From positions 3,466,383-3,530,382 of the forward strand of contig JYIP02000004.1 of assembly GCA_001051155.2 (NCBI GenBank): 64,000 bases of DNA. The letters are read 5' to 3'. This document shows positions 11,597 to 25,341 of the stretch, piece by piece; position 1 is the stretch's first letter; every line of letters starts with the position of its first letter. The translations under genes and the position numbers were made by a program. The notes under the pieces are model-generated. The model saw only the letters and a program-made list of their open reading frames with translations, made no database searches and was not told where the DNA came from. The stretch is from Chrysoporthe austroafricana. Taxonomy: Eukaryota; Ascomycota; Sordariomycetes; Diaporthales; Cryphonectriaceae.

Positions 11597-14465
11597 AGAA
11601 ATATATTATATTAAATATATATATTAATGGGCAACGATATAGCGCATTTTTGGATAATAGCATATAAAGAAATTTTATTTTGCTAGAAATCGTTAATAGG
11701 GAACGAATTCCTTAAATATAAAAGAAAAATCTTTATAAATTTAATATTATAAAAAGAAAAGCGGTTGCATATAATTTTAATATAATCGATACGGAAATTA
11801 ATTACTTATTTATTTCGATTCAAAGCTTTATAATAAAAACCATTTTCAATATTACAAATATAATATAATATAAATTAATTTTAAGAATATTTTAGCTTAG
11901 GAAATATAATTTTCGAATCGATTAAATTACTAGCCAGATTTTATAAGAATAAGCTATATTTATTAAAAAGGTTGCAATTAACGGAAAAGGGAAAGTTTTA
12001 ATTATTAAGAATAATATTAGGAATATATATTCAAATAGGCTTAAATATACTTTTAAAGCAAATAGACTTGCTAGAAAATAAGGAAAGGTTATAAATATTT
12101 CGAACTTATAAATATAAATTGAAAACGAATTAAAAATTTAAGCAATTAGCGATTAACAGAAAACTAATCCAATACGGAACATTATTAAACTATATAAGTT
12201 ATAGAATTATAAGGAAATACTGCTTCCAAAATAATAAATATAAAGAGATTATAAGCAAAAGTTCGGGCTAGTATGCAATAAATACCCGAAACTACCGGAA
12301 ATTAAGTTTCGAAAATAATAATAAGAAGCAAGTAAAGCGAAATACGCTTAATAATACTTTTTGTTTTTCCAAATCTCAGAAAATAGGAAAAGACCGCTAT
12401 TTGAATTCAAAAATATACTTAAAGAATATTACGAGTTCAAGAAATTATAATAAAGGAAATTCGATACCGGCTTACTAAAGTACGGCCTTTTTGATTATAA
12501 GATTTTATTAAAAGAAAAGATAAAATTGCAAAACTACTTTATTTACAAACTTAACTAAATAAAGCTCGAAATACTTAAAGAATATATTAACGAAAATTTA
12601 AAAAGAGGCTATATACAGAAATCGCGATTATTTGCAAAATACTCGATTTTATTCGTATTTAAAAAGAATAGCAAATTACGACTTTATATAAATTATTAAT
12701 AGCTTAATAATATTACGATTAAGAATCGCTATCCTTTACTATTAATAGGAAAAATACAAGATCGATTAATTGGAATAAATTAGTTTATTACGCTCGATCT
12801 TAAAGAAAGATATTATTATATCCGAATTAAAGAAAACGATATTTGGAAAATAATATTTAGAATTCGTTACGAATATTTCGAATACGTAATCCTACTTTTT
12901 AAATTAATTAATGCGCTCGCATCTTTTTAAGAAATAATTAATAATATCTTTTACGAATATTTAAATACTATTATTATTATTTATTTTAATAATATTTTTA
13001 TTTATTCAAGAAATTTCGAATTATATAAATAATATATATAGCAAATATTCTAGATTTTGCAAAATAATAAGTTTTTAATCGAATTAAGCAAATATTATTT
13101 TTATTAATAAAAAGTTAATTATTTCGGTTATACGATAAAATTAAGCAAGATTAATATATAGAAAAATAAAGTTTAAATAATAAAAGAATAGCTTATATTA
13201 AAGAAAACTAAAGAAATTAAAGCATTTTTCAGCTATATTAACTTTTATTAATAATTCATTCGAAATTATAGCAAAATCGTATGCCTTTTTATAGATTTTA
13301 TAAAAAAAGATCGAAAGTTCGAATAAATATAAAAGGTATAAGAAGTATTCGATAAAATCAAAAAACGAATAATATTAAAACTTATATTTTGCAAAACAAA
13401 CTTAAATAAGCTATTTGAAATCGAAATTGATATATCGGATTATATATTCGGGAAATAATTCGGTTAACGGAATAATGGAAATGCTTTAAGATTGTAAGTA
13501 ACTTTTCAAAAAAGTTAAATAGCTTAGAATTCAATTATAGCATTCCGAATAAGGAATTAATAACAATTATAAAAGCATTCGAAAAATAGCAATATTATTT
13601 AATCGGAACCAAATATCAGATTATAATATATTCCGATTATAAAAATCTAATAATATTTATAATAATAAAAGTCCTAAATAAATAATAAGTTAGATAAGCG
13701 GAATTTTTCTTATAATTCGATTTAAAGATTATTTATTGCAAAGGATTTGAAAACGGTAAAGCAAATGCATTTAGCAAACGATTAAATTATTAAAATATAA
13801 AACCCAAAAAGTTTCAGAATATTTTCCGACAAAATAAAAATAGCAATTTTGTAAATAAAGCTAGGGAATTTAATATAATTATCAGAATCTCTAATAGTAA
13901 AAAGAAACCGGAAAATATAATTACGGAAAAATAAAACGAATATATTAAATATATATATAATATACTCGTATACGACTATTAAAGAATCAGAGCTATATAT
14001 AAAAGGATTAAGAAATATTAGAATTTTCTAAGATTAAAGAAAAAGATTAAAGCAATTTTACAAAAATGCAATAGCTATAAGAAAAATAAAATTAAATATT
14101 ATAAGCCTTATAAATTGCTTTAATTATTTCTTATTCTAGAAGCAGTTTAGCAATCTATTAGCTAGGATTTTATTATTAAATTACTCTTTTTACAAAAACC
14201 CTTAATTAAAATATAATACGATAGCATTTTAATAATAATTTGTAAATTAAATAAATATGCTTATTTTTTCCTTTATAAAAAGAGCAGTATAGCAGAAAAC
14301 CTTATATATATATTTTTCAGAATAATTATAACTAATTATAATATACTTAAAGAAATTATTTCCAATAGAGATAAAAAGTTTATATTAAATTTTTAGATTT
14401 TATTTATAAAATTATTCGGAATATAATAGAAAATATTTATAGCATTTTACTTATAAACGGATAAA
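11560..14465 (+). pseudogene. pol: A3 pol part 1: protease, RT, RNase H, integrase N-part
   Basis: Protease active site reads L-D-N-S with Asp at 11653-11655 (Gly and Ser positions mutated). RT spans about 12600-13190, with the catalytic segment Y-F-N-N at 12982-12993 (both Asp lost). RNase H is at about 13420-13810 and integrase starts at about 13920. The frame is interrupted at the integrase motif that normally reads T-D-x-Q-T-E by insertion of B1 with duplication ATAAA (14461-14465). It continues at 35764. Confidence 0.85.
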
Positions 14466-14671
14466 TAATAGCAAAACCTATAAATAAAGTAAATTATAAT
14501 AAATTCGCCTAGTAAATTTATAATAAATCCCTTAATAAATACGCAGTAAATTCATTAAGTAAATACTATATTCTTACTAAAAGGCTTATATAATGCCCTA
14601 ATAAGCTTTAGCATAATTCACTTTCTTAAAAGAACTATGCTTTATAATATATTTCAGTACGTTTACTATCA
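14466..14671 (+). repeat. B1 5' LTR (206 bp)
   Basis: Starts TAATAGCAAAACC (TG to TA by RIP) and ends TTTACTATCA. Aligns over its whole length with the B2 and B6 LTRs. Confidence 0.93.
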
Positions 14672-14716
14672 ATTAATAGCTACGCTTTGCATGCTTTTAT
14701 TGCATAATCGGGTTTC

Positions 14717-14880
14717 GATTATCGGCTTTATAAAGCAATAGCTCTTATAAGAATATCGGTCTTATAGAATAACAGCTTCTATAAAAGTATTAGCTCTATA
14801 AAATATCGGTTTCTATAAGAGTATCGGTCTTGTAAAATATCAGTTTCTATAAAAGTAATGCTCTTATAAAAGATATTATA
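14717..14880 (+). repeat. B1 leader short tandem repeats
   Basis: Degenerate array of units of about 17-20 bp containing TATCGGTCTTATARAA-like cores, in the leader between LTR and gag. Same position as in B2 and B6. Confidence 0.7.
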
Positions 14881-14930
14881 ATTATTTATCGATAATTCAT
14901 TGCCAATTTATTATAGCAATTACTGGCAAT

Positions 14931-17323
14931 AACGTTTTACTATTGCGGCTTATCGATTATATCGAGATTAAATATCTTGCTTAAGTATATAAGTTTATAT
15001 AAGCTTTGAATAATCCTGAAAGGAAGGATTGGGTTATATCGGATATTAAAGTCTTTTTCGAAATTGCATATGCTTTTATCGATTGGAAATTTTTGGCCGA
15101 TTAATACGAAAAAGCGAAATAGAATTCTAAGGAAACTAATATACTTTTGCAGAAAGCAAAAGCATAAGTAATTAAGTAAAAATAGCTTTTATTGCTTAAG
15201 CGCTAAACTCAAAAAGGAAGAAAGTCGAATTTTGATAAGAATTTATCTTAATAAATAGGAAAGAATAATACGTTTTAAGAAAATTTTTCCAAATATTGCA
15301 AATTTCGATAGCTTGCCGAAATAATAATGGAAGAAAAATAATAATAAGTATTTATAGAAATAAATAAGAACGAGAATATTTTTCGATTTGATAATTCAGA
15401 AAATCCGTTAGAAAAATTAGTTTAGCAATAATCTATCGAAAATCGAAAGCATTATATATTTAAATATATTAATATTAATAGCGGAATTAAATATATTTAT
15501 CTATTATAATATTCGACCGAAAATTCAAATTCTAAATTTATTAATAAATCTAGGAATTTTTTAATTATAATAAGAAGAATAAATAAAGGCAAAAGAAAAT
15601 AATTAGTTCTAGGAAATAAGCGCATTTCTTTCCTTTTAATAGGAATTTAAAATCGGAATGCTTCTAAATAAAGTTCTATTATAATTATCCTGGTTAATTT
15701 TATAAATTTTATAACAGAAAGTATATTAATGCTTTAATTAAGTTTATCGGATTATTTGCAGCTTTTCGAGAAAGAAAATTATAAAGAAAAAAGATTAAAT
15801 AAAGGAAAATCGGATAATCTTATTATTATCTTTTAGAAATACTTAACCTTTTCTTTCCCAATTATTAGCTTATTAGATTAATTTTTATAATAATCTGAAA
15901 TAAAAGCAATTTATCAAAATAGCTTTATTTCGGAAAAGGTAATATATATTGAGTTTAAGAAAATATTCCGATTGCAATAAGCTTTTAATATATAAGCGTT
16001 TTAATCGGAATTTACTAAAGAACTTTTTCCTATTTCGGTTACGAAATATTATATTAGTAACGAATATCGCTTTATTAAATTAGCATTTCTTAATATTAAA
16101 GAATATATCCGGCAAATATTTATATTAAAAGCAGGAAGTTAATTAAATTAAAAACTATTTTTGGGTTTCGAATCGGATATTAAAATTAATTCTAATTTCC
16201 AAAAAGAATTAATTAATAAACCAGATAGATTACCGGATTTATTGGATTCTAACAATAATAAAAGTAATAATTTTCGAAATTTATTATTCGGCTATAAGCA
16301 ATTTAAAAATCCCCGAACTTATCGATTTAATTTATTTGAATTTATAGCATTGCTTATTAGCATTAATAAAGAATTCAAAAATATAATTATAGAACGATTC
16401 CGACTTTACGAAAATTAAAATAATTATATTAATTTAATAATTATATTTATTATAAATAGCAAAATTACTATTTGGAAGGATTTTTAAGCTTTTATAAACC
16501 GGTATAAGATATATATAGCTAGAAATACAAAATGCATTAAATATCTTAGTTTTTATTTACCCGCTTATTTAATTAAAATAATATATATTTAGTTTTATTT
16601 TATATTATTCTTTTAAAAATATAAGGACTTTATTTTGCATAAGTATAATTAGAGTTAATAGAAGAAATAATTAAGAAGAAATTTTTCTATATTGCGGAAA
16701 ATTGCAAAAAACTTGTTAAATGCTTAATAATATTCTAAGAAAAATATATAAAATAATTATAATATTCTAGAATTTACTTATTATATCTATCAATTTATTA
16801 AGCTAGCCGAATACTCAAATTTATATTTGGCTAGAAATATCTGGAATCGGATTGATAAAGAATTAATAGCTAAATATTTCGATAAACTTAATCGAAATGA
16901 AAATACAAAAGATTTCGAAAAATATTTCAAAACGAAATAAGAGATATAGCATATTCTCGAATCAGATCGCGTAATAAAACTATTTCGTAAATCCGTATAA
17001 CCGGTATGGAAAATTACGTAATTGGCTGCTAATTTTCCCAATATTAATATTTATTTCCTAACTAATATATTCTTAGAATGCTTTAAAAAATTTAAGCCTT
17101 AAAAACTTAAATATTTATCTTGCTTAATAAGGATATTTAATTAGCCAAATCCATTTAAAAGTACTGGATATATTCCGAAATACGAATTCCGAAAGCTTTT
17201 ATTAAAATAATAACGAAAGTTAATAAATATTCGGAATTAATTACAGGAATAAATAGCCAGATAATAAAATATCTTTAGTACGGCTAAGAAGATATTAATT
17301 AATATTATAAATAATAGTAAAAG
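14931..17323 (+). pseudogene. gag-pro: B1 gag-protease part 1
   Basis: N-terminal and central gag of B1, collinear with B2 17790-20182, beginning near the segment that reads E-R-K-D-W-V-I-S-D-I-K in both copies. B2 interrupts it at 17323 with duplication AAAAG. An 85-codon open stretch at 16161-16418 is simply a piece of this gag spared by stops. No CCHC knuckle was recognised. Many RIP stops. Confidence 0.78.
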
Positions 17324-17530
17324 TGATAGCAAAACCCATGGACGAGGTGAATTCGTAATGGATTCGCCTGGTGAATCTATAGTAAATCCCCTGGTAAATA
17401 CGCAGTGAATTTACCAAGTGGATGCCATACCTTTACCGGAAGGCCTATATAATGCCCTGATAGGCTTTAGCGTAGTCCACTTTCTTGTAAAGAATATGCT
17501 TCATAATATATTTCAGTACGTTTACTATTA
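17324..17530 (+). repeat. B2 5' LTR (207 bp)
   Basis: Begins TGATAGCAAAACCCATGG and ends TTTACTATTA (TTTACCATCA in the 3' copy). TG...CA type with imperfect inverted ends TGATAG/CCATCA. Confidence 0.95.
17446..17452 (+). promoter_or_regulatory. B2 LTR TATA box
   Basis: TATATAA in the LTR, preserved in the 3' LTR and in B1. Transcription would start a few tens of bases downstream, leaving a short R-U5. Confidence 0.55.
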
Positions 17531-17532
17531 AT

Positions 17533-17550
17533 TGGTAGCTACGCTTTGTA
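17533..17550 (+). other. B2 primer-binding site (tRNA type likely)
   Basis: TGGTAGCTACGCTTTGTA starts two bases after the LTR with the TGG expected for pairing with the CCA end of a tRNA. The matching tRNA cannot be named from sequence alone. A 7-base match (AGCGTAG) to the R region exists, but it is shorter and less regular than in family A. Confidence 0.5.
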
Positions 17551-17575
17551 CGCCTTTGCTGCGTAATCGGGTTTC

Positions 17576-17740
17576 GATTATCGGCTCTGTAGAGCAACAG
17601 CTCCTGTAAGAATATCGGTCTTATAGGATAACGGCTTTTGTAGAAATATCGGCTCTGTAAAGCATCGGCTCTTATAGGAATATCGGTCCTATAGGATATC
17701 GGCCTCTATAGAGGTAGCATTCCTGTAAGAGATATTACAA
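17576..17740 (+). repeat. B2 leader short tandem repeats
   Basis: Array of about eight degenerate units of 16-20 bp, each close to ATCGGYYYTRTAGRA, many with internal dyad symmetry (CTCTATAGAG). It occupies the untranslated leader between primer site and gag. Possible roles are packaging or translation control; this is inference. Confidence 0.75.
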
Positions 17741-17789
17741 TCATTTATCGACAATTTATTGCCAATTCACTATAGCAATTACCGGCAAT

Positions 17790-20700
17790 GACATTTTATT
17801 ATTGCGGCCTATCGATTATATCGAGATCAAGCATCCTGCCCAGGTATATAAATTCATATAAGCCTTGAATAACCCTGAAAGGAAGGATTGGGTTATATCG
17901 GATATTAAGATCTTTCTCGAAATCGCATACGCTTTTGTCAATTGGAAACTTTTGGCCGATCGATACGAAAAGGCGAAGCAGAACCCCAGGGAAGCCAATG
18001 CACCTTTGCAAAAGGCAAAGGCATGGGTAGTTAAGCAAGGATAGCCTTTATTGCCTAGGCGCTGGACTTAAGAGGGAAGAAAGTCGAACTTTGACGAGAA
18101 TCTATCCTAATGGATAGGAGAGAATAATACGTTCTGGGAAGATTTTTCCAAATATCGCAAATTTCGACGGCTTGCCGAAGCGATAACGGAAGAAAAGCGA
18201 CGATAAGTGCTTATGGAAATGAACGAAAGCGAGGATACTTTTCGACTTAATAACCCGGAAGATCCGTTAGAAGAATTGGCCTAGCAATAGTCTATCGAAA
18301 ATCGAAAGTATTATATGCTTGAATATATTAATACTGATAGCGGAATTAAGTATATTCATCTATTACGATATTCGACCGAAAACCCAGATCCCAGATTTAC
18401 CGATAAATCCGGGAGTTTTTCAGCTACGGTAAGAAGAATAGATAAAGGCAAGGGAAAATAACTAGTTCCAGAAAGTGGGCGCATTTCTTTCCCCTTAACG
18501 GAAACCCAGAGTCGGAATGCTTCCAAACAAGGTTTTATTACAGCTACCCCGGCTAACCTTATAAATTTTATAGCAGAAGGCATATTAATGCCCTAATCGG
18601 GTTTATCGGATTATCCGCAGCTTCTCGGGGAAGAAGATTATAAGGAAGAAAGACTGGATAAGGGAAGATCGGACAGTCTTATTACTATCTTTCAGAAATA
18701 TCCAACCCTTCCTTTCCCAGTTACTAGCCTATTGGACCAGTTTTTGTAACGACCCGAAATGAAAGCAATCTACTAAAACGGCTTTATTTCAGAAAAGGCA
18801 GCACGTATTGGGTTCAAGAAAATGCTCCGATTGCAATAAGCTTTCAATATGCAAGCGCCTCAATCGGAACCTACTAAGGAACCCCTTCCCGCTTCGGCCG
18901 CGAAATATTACGCTAGCGACGGATATCGCTCTATTAGATTAGCATTTCCTAATATTAGGGAACGTATCCGGCAGATATTTATATTAAGGGCAGGAGGTTA
19001 ACCAGACTAAAGATTATTTTCGGGTCCCGAGCCGGATATTGAAATTAACCCTGATTTCCAAGAAGAATTGGTTAGTAAGCCAGATAGATTACCGGATTTA
19101 TCGGATTCTAGCAATAGTAAAAGCAATAGTTCTCGAAACCTATTATTCGGCTATAGGCAACTTAAAGATTCCCGAGCTTATTGACCTGATTTACCTAAAC
19201 CCATAACATTGCCCGTTAGCATTAATAGGGAATTCAAGGATACAGTTATAAAGCGATTCCGACCTTACGAGAATTGGAATAACTATGCTAACTTAATAAT
19301 CGTATTTATTATAGACAGCAAAATTACTATCTGGAAAGACCTTTAAGCCTTTATAAACCGGTATGAAATATATATAGCTAGAGATACAGAACGCGCTAAA
19401 TATCTTAGCTTCTATTTACCCGCTTGCTTAGCTAGAATAGCATATACTTGGTTCTATTTTACGTTATTTTCCTAAAAGCGTAAAGATTTTATTTTGCATA
19501 AGCATAATTAGAGCTAATAGAAGAAGTGATTGAGAAAAGATTTCTCTATATTGCGGAAAACCGCAAAGGACTTACTAAATGCTTAATAATATTCCAGGAA
19601 AAATATACGAAATAACCGCAATATTTTGGAATTCACTTATTACGTCCGTCGATTTATTAAGCTAGCCGAATACCCAAATTCGTATTTGGCCAGAAATATC
19701 TAGGATTGGATCGATAAAGAACTAGTAGCTAAATATTTCGATAGACCTGGTCGAAATAAGGATGCGAAAGATTTCGAAAAACGTTTCAAAGCGAAATAAG
19801 AGATATAGCATATCCTCGAATCAGACCGCGTAATAAGACTATCTCGTAAACCCGCGCAACCAGTACGGAAAATTACGCAATCGGCTGCTAATCTCCCCAA
19901 TATCAATATTTACTTCCTAGCCAATATATTCCCAGAATGCCCTGGAAAATTCAGGTTCCAAAAGCCTGAATATTTATCTCGCTTAATAAGGACGTTTAAT
20001 TAGCCAAATCTATCCAAAAGTACTGGATATATCCCGGAATACGAATTCCGAAAGCTCTTACTAGAATAATAGCGAAAGCTAATAAATATTCAGAACCAGT
20101 TACAGAAACGGATAGCCAGATAACAAAATATCTCTAGTATAGCCAGGAAGATATTAACCAATATTATGGATAATAGCAAAAGTTTAATTTCAAAAAACCG
20201 AAACTTCCAACCGCGCTTTTACTATCAATTCGCACGAAAAGATGCTAGAAAACGTTTTGTCCAGTTAACCCTAGCAAATTTCAATATCGATAACGGAGAA
20301 TTGCAATATAATCCAGATAAAGAGGATAAGCTGGCTCGAGAAGGCTATTTCCCCGTAAATAACGATCTGTTTATAACGGATAGCGATAAATACAATAAAG
20401 AAACCGAAAACGGCGAAAACCTATAGAGGCAAGAGGACAAATTGGAAAAATAGGCTAATAAGGAAAACGTAATAATCGAAAACGATATCTGGATTTTTCG
20501 AGCCGAGGAAGTAAAATTATCGGTAAACGAAAGCATATTCCATATCAAATACCCTATATAACTATCCAATTAGCTATAGAATTTTCCCAAAATCGAGGTA
20601 TGGAAAGGAGAAATCTTGGGATATAATATTCCTATACTTACGGTTAAGCCTTATTAGGGCAGCAGCTATACATACGCAAGAGCCGCAGCCAGAATATACC

Positions 20701-21173
20701 CGAATAAGCCGGATATAGAGGTTTATATCGATATAAGTACCAGTCGTTATGCTATTGCCGAAAAATTGCTAGTATAATTCCTTAAGACGAAAATAAATTG
20801 GAATGTAAAGGCCAAGCTTAAAAGCATAGGCCAGTTGCTAACAAAAGGCTAAGTTGAATTCGACTTGTATTTCCAGAGCAATAAGTATAGCTACCCAATT
20901 ATATTTTATACCCGAATAAGAGCTTGGGTATTGGATCGACTGGAAGCAGGCATCTTGCTAGGATAGGAATACAATATTCTTTACCAATTGGATATTCTGA
21001 ATTCAGAATCGTCTATACGATTTGATTGTTTTGGTAATGTTACGGTAAAGATAGAAGTATTTGCCCGAATGCCAATACGATCCCGGCAGGCAAAAGCTGC
21101 GATTATTACGGTAATGCTGCCCAGATCTTATAGGCTAGTCCTTATTAATATCAAGCGAATCCCAAAAACGTAA
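17790..21173 (+). pseudogene. gag-pro: B2 gag-protease polyprotein, stop-riddled
   Basis: One frame can be followed from about 17790 to TAA at 21171-21173, about 1120 codons, broken by TAG/TAA codons that mostly fit CAG, CAA or TGG. The gag part contains E-R-K-D-W-V-I-S-D-I-K at about 17877. The retroviral-type aspartic protease has its active site at 20727-20744, reading I-D-I-S-T-S where D-T-G-A-S is expected (Thr to Ile and Gly to Ser are both transitions). No CCHC knuckle was recognised. The exact start codon is uncertain because it is probably mutated. Gag and protease share a frame, and RT follows in another. Confidence 0.82.
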
Positions 21174-21433
21174 CTCTTTTATTCAAGCCGAAACAGAAAG
21201 GGTAAATGAATTGCTTAATAAGCTATTAGACCAAGGAAATCCTAATAACGAACTAAGTAACGACCCCTTTAAGGATCCAGAAAAACTAACTTTTAAGGAC
21301 AGTCGAACCATTCCAGACGGATTATATAACCCCGCTAGCGAATTACGATAACTATTACCATATCGCGCGATAATATCTCTTTCAATAAACCTAGGATAGG
21401 TTATAGCTCTCAGGAGAGCTGAATTCAGACTAA

Positions 21434-24400
21434 TTATTATTCATTAAGCATATTTTCCAACAAATTGCGGAAATTACTGGAAAATAGCTAGAAAAGTACC
21501 GATTCCCGGATATGGAAACTCCCGAGATAAGAGATTACCTCGAAAATAGTAATAAACTGGAAATCCGGAAAGATAAAGCTATTAAAGAATCGGAAATTAA
21601 ATTCGGTATATACATTTGCAAGCGTTTACTGGAATTTCTCTATAAAGTTATAGAATTAATACGAGCATATGCTAGAGTTTTCAAAGATATAAGTCTTATT
21701 AATATGCCAATCGACCAATAAATAAAAATCGACCTGATCGAAAAATAGCAAAACCAGAAAGTAGGATAAAAGCCATATTATTCAAGTAAGGAAAACTAGG
21801 AGGTAATTAACGAAATTTTAAACAAATTATACTAGCAAAGTCGAGCTGAATAGGTTACAAGTATAATGCCATTCGGTTTACTAATCTTTATAGTTTGGAA
21901 GAATATAAATGGCCAAAAGAAAAGACATATAATAATTAATCTACGCGCCTTGAATAAGGTCTCAGTCCCCGATACTTACCCCTTGCTATTATAGCAGGAA
22001 ATTATCAAATAGCTAAAAGGAAAAATATATATTACAGTAGTAAATGTATAGCAATTTTTCTATCAATTCCTAGTATATCCAGACTATAGAGACCGATTTA
22101 TTATTATCAGTTATCGTAATCAAGAAAGGATGAAAGTTCTACTTATAGGATTTCGAAATTTACTATCTTATATCTAGCATTTTATAAATCAACTCTTACG
22201 ATTATATTACAAATTTGCTTCCATTTTTATAAACGATATCGTTATCTATTCAATTACAGAATAAGACTACTTGCGATATTTATAAATTATCTTCTCGCTA
22301 TTTTTACGCAAAAACATTTCATTAGTTAGACCCAAATCGTTTCTTGAATATCCTTCAATCCAGATCTTAAGATTCAAAATGGACAGATTCGGAATTTCCA
22401 ATACGGAATACCGAATACAGGCTATTCGCGATCTGGAATTCCCCAAAATACTCTAGCAACTGGAAAGATTTATCGGATTTACAGGATATTTACGCTACCT
22501 AATTCCTAAATACAGTTATAGAGTTAATCCATTTCAGAAAAGGAAAACTAGAATGCTGAGCAAGGCTTGCCAATCGAACCGTTTACCCTTAAGTATAGGA
22601 TAGCGAAACTATATTACGCAGGCTACTTTCGACCCAATACCAGACGAAATTAACAGTTTTTACGACCTCAAAATAGCCTTGGAAACTAAAAATGCTTTAT
22701 TTTACTATATCCCAAACAAACTTCTCTTTATCTAGCTAGATACGTTTAAGGAAATGGAGTTTTCAAGTATTATTTTCTAATTAGCAAACGATTATATATA
22801 GAACGGAATATCGCCAATAGCAAATACAGCCGTACAACCAATCCTTTACTTAAGCAAAACGATTAACGAAACAGAACGAAAGTACTGGCCTATAGAGCTA
22901 GAGGTAGCCTATCTAGTATAGCTAGTACGAAAGCTGAAGACAATAATAGGATCGAACCGAACTAAGCCAGTTCATATCCTTACCGATTACGTAACGACAG
23001 TTGGCATTATCTATTCGTTATCTATAAATACGGTAGACAAGACTAAGGCAAATATGCGGCTAATTCTCGCCTCGGAATATTTGAGCCAATTCGACCTGAA
23101 AGTATACTATATATTGGGAAAGTTAAACGTTCTCGCAAATGCCATATCAAAATTGCCATCCACCCAGAAACCTATCGATAACGAGAGCATTCTAGACAAG
23201 ATATAGGAAAACGAACTCATCCAGGTTTTCAGTAAAATATCCATAAATAGCGAAATGAAAAGGCGTATTAAGAAAGGATACGAAAAATACTCCTTATAGT
23301 CCAGAATAATCGAATAATTGAAAGACCCAAACAAAGTTGCCCGACTACCTTTCATATTAAATTATAATAACTTACTATTTCTCAAGGATTATTACGGGAA
23401 ATAACAACTATGCATCCCGAATAAGATGGCATTGGATTTCATTAAAAAAGCTTACGATAGAAAATACTATTTCGGCATAAACCGCGTATAGCACGACTTA
23501 ACGGATCGATTCGTTATCAGATATTGCTATGCCAAAATATACAATTATATATCGATATATCGAGCCTGTAACGAGAATAAAAACGACTTATAGCAACCTT
23601 TAAAGAAGATACAGCCCATACTATCTCTATTAATCCCATTCCATACTATTACTATAGACTTTATTACAGGACTATCGATAGTATTATTTATAAATACTAT
23701 ATAAGCCCTGGCTAAAGTGCTATTCCTGGATATATTTCTTATAATTACGGACAAATATTCTAAAGCTACGATTATTATACTAGGCAATGCAGTATATATT
23801 GTAATAGACTGGGTAACCCTTGTTTTACGGACACTTTACATTACTAACTGGGGAATACCCAAGAGGATCATTTCAGACAGAGATTCGAAATTCCTATCGG
23901 AATTCTGGAAACATTTGTAAGAGGCTATCGGAACGAAATTTGCCTACTCTATCGCCTCGCATCCGCAAACGGATAAGCAGTCTGAAATAAAAAACCGAAT
24001 GGTTAAAATAGCAATTCGGCATTTCATAACCGCCTACCCTAACGCAAAATAAACTGAAATAATACCGGCATTACAATTCAACCTGAATAATACGTATAAT
24101 CGAGCTACAAAATATTCAGCCAGCCAAATGCTATTCGGATTTAACCCATTATTAAGCTAGTAGATAGGGGATATAATACCCCTAGCAAAGGAAGTCTTCT
24201 AGGAAGAAGCTTAACTTTTTATTGCCGAAGCGCAAATGACAGCCAAATTGCAATATAATAGGCATTATTGCTAGATAGTTTTCGAACTAGATAATTGGGT
24301 ATATATTCGCTTGGGCTATAAGTATTTATTGCCAGGTAACCTATCTCTGAAATTTTTATAATAAAGGATAGGACTTTTCTAGATTATTCGAAAGATAGGG

Positions 24401-25035
24401 AACCTAGCATATAAATTGAAATTAGCTTCTTATATAAATATCTATCTAGTAATTTCGGTAATACAATTAATGCTTGCAAACCTTCCTAAAACGGATTTCT
24501 ATAAATATAACCCTATATATTAGGACTTAATAAATATGCCAGAAGATCCGGATATCGAGAAGTATTTGGAAAACTACCGATATTACGAACTGGAAAGGAT
24601 AATTAGCCGCTATAAGCGAAAGTATAGATATAGTCCGCGCAGAATTGAATACCTGGTAAAATGGATAAACTACCCTAGCTATTATAATATATAAATGCCC
24701 CGTAATGCCCTGAATGCGGACGAAATAATATGTAATTTCGAACGGAAATGCGAAGCTATAGCCGAATTGCAGGAAAGAGCAAAGCGAGGGCAGCTATTAG
24801 CGGAAGAAGTCCCTGAACCGGGAGATATTATCGTAATTGCCTTACGAAAACGAAACAGGCCAAGGCGCGACCTATAAACAGAAAGTATACTGGAATAAGC
24901 TAGTTTACCTATTCTAAGAAACCGAAGGAACCCGTAACGCAATGGGCACGCGTTAGGGTAAAGGCGACTGCTGGGTAGGGTAAGTGAATTTCTGGCAAAT
25001 ACAAAAGGCTGTTATTTCGTAAACTGCCAGTAAAT
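21434..25035 (+). pseudogene. pol: B2 pol: RT, RNase H, integrase, chromodomain
   Basis: Replication polyprotein in the frame -1 to gag-protease; the joining stretch 21174-21433 is not resolved. RT motifs: N-L-R-A-L-N-K at about 21937 and the active-site segment F-I-N-D-I-V-I-Y-S at 22226-22252 (first catalytic Asp mutated to Asn). The segment I-S-Y-R-N-Q-E resembles a fungal Gypsy group with S-H-R-G-Q-E there. RNase H lies at about 22600-23160. Integrase has Asp at 23657, Asp at 23876 and Glu at 23984, giving a D-D35-E spacing, with H-P-Q-T-D before the Glu. The chromodomain is at about 24580-24760 (Y-E-L-E-R-I, Y-L-V-K-W). Not functional because of many stops. Confidence 0.88.
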
Positions 25036-25341
25036 TTACTTTATTTTCCTTTTCCTACTAGCGCGTTTATAACTACTATCCCTATCCACTTATTATAGCC
25101 AGCCGTATCGCCCCGTCGTTATTACCTTTTATTATACTTTTGAATACTATTTTTGGGTACCAGGCTAGCACTATTATCAATTTCGCTTTACCCTGCCAAG
25201 CTTCCGTAAACCCGCAAGGATTATACTAATAAGGCTACTAATACTACTAAAACCAAAACGCGTTACGCGACTATTAGGTCGTATCCTTCCGTAAATGCCT
25301 TGCCGTAAGACTAAGATTAATAAGAAACGGTATATTTAGTT

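Noticed and set aside
17533..17550. Self-priming in family B
   Set aside because: Only a 7-base match to the R region, not maintained in B1 or in the 3' LTR of B2, and the site starts with TGG as for tRNA priming.
17576..17740. CRISPR-like array
   Set aside because: Units are contiguous and degenerate with no unique spacers, and sit in a retrotransposon leader of a eukaryote.
17799..18038. Minus-strand ORFs over B2 gag (17799-18038, 17816-17998, 18356-18583)
   Set aside because: Complement of the gag frame; the gag frame matches B1 and B6 while these do not persist.
22201..22260. Non-canonical RT active site (F-I-N-D) as a real variant
   Set aside because: The N is explained by GAC to AAC. 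The same class of change hits the A copies, so it is most simply RIP damage.
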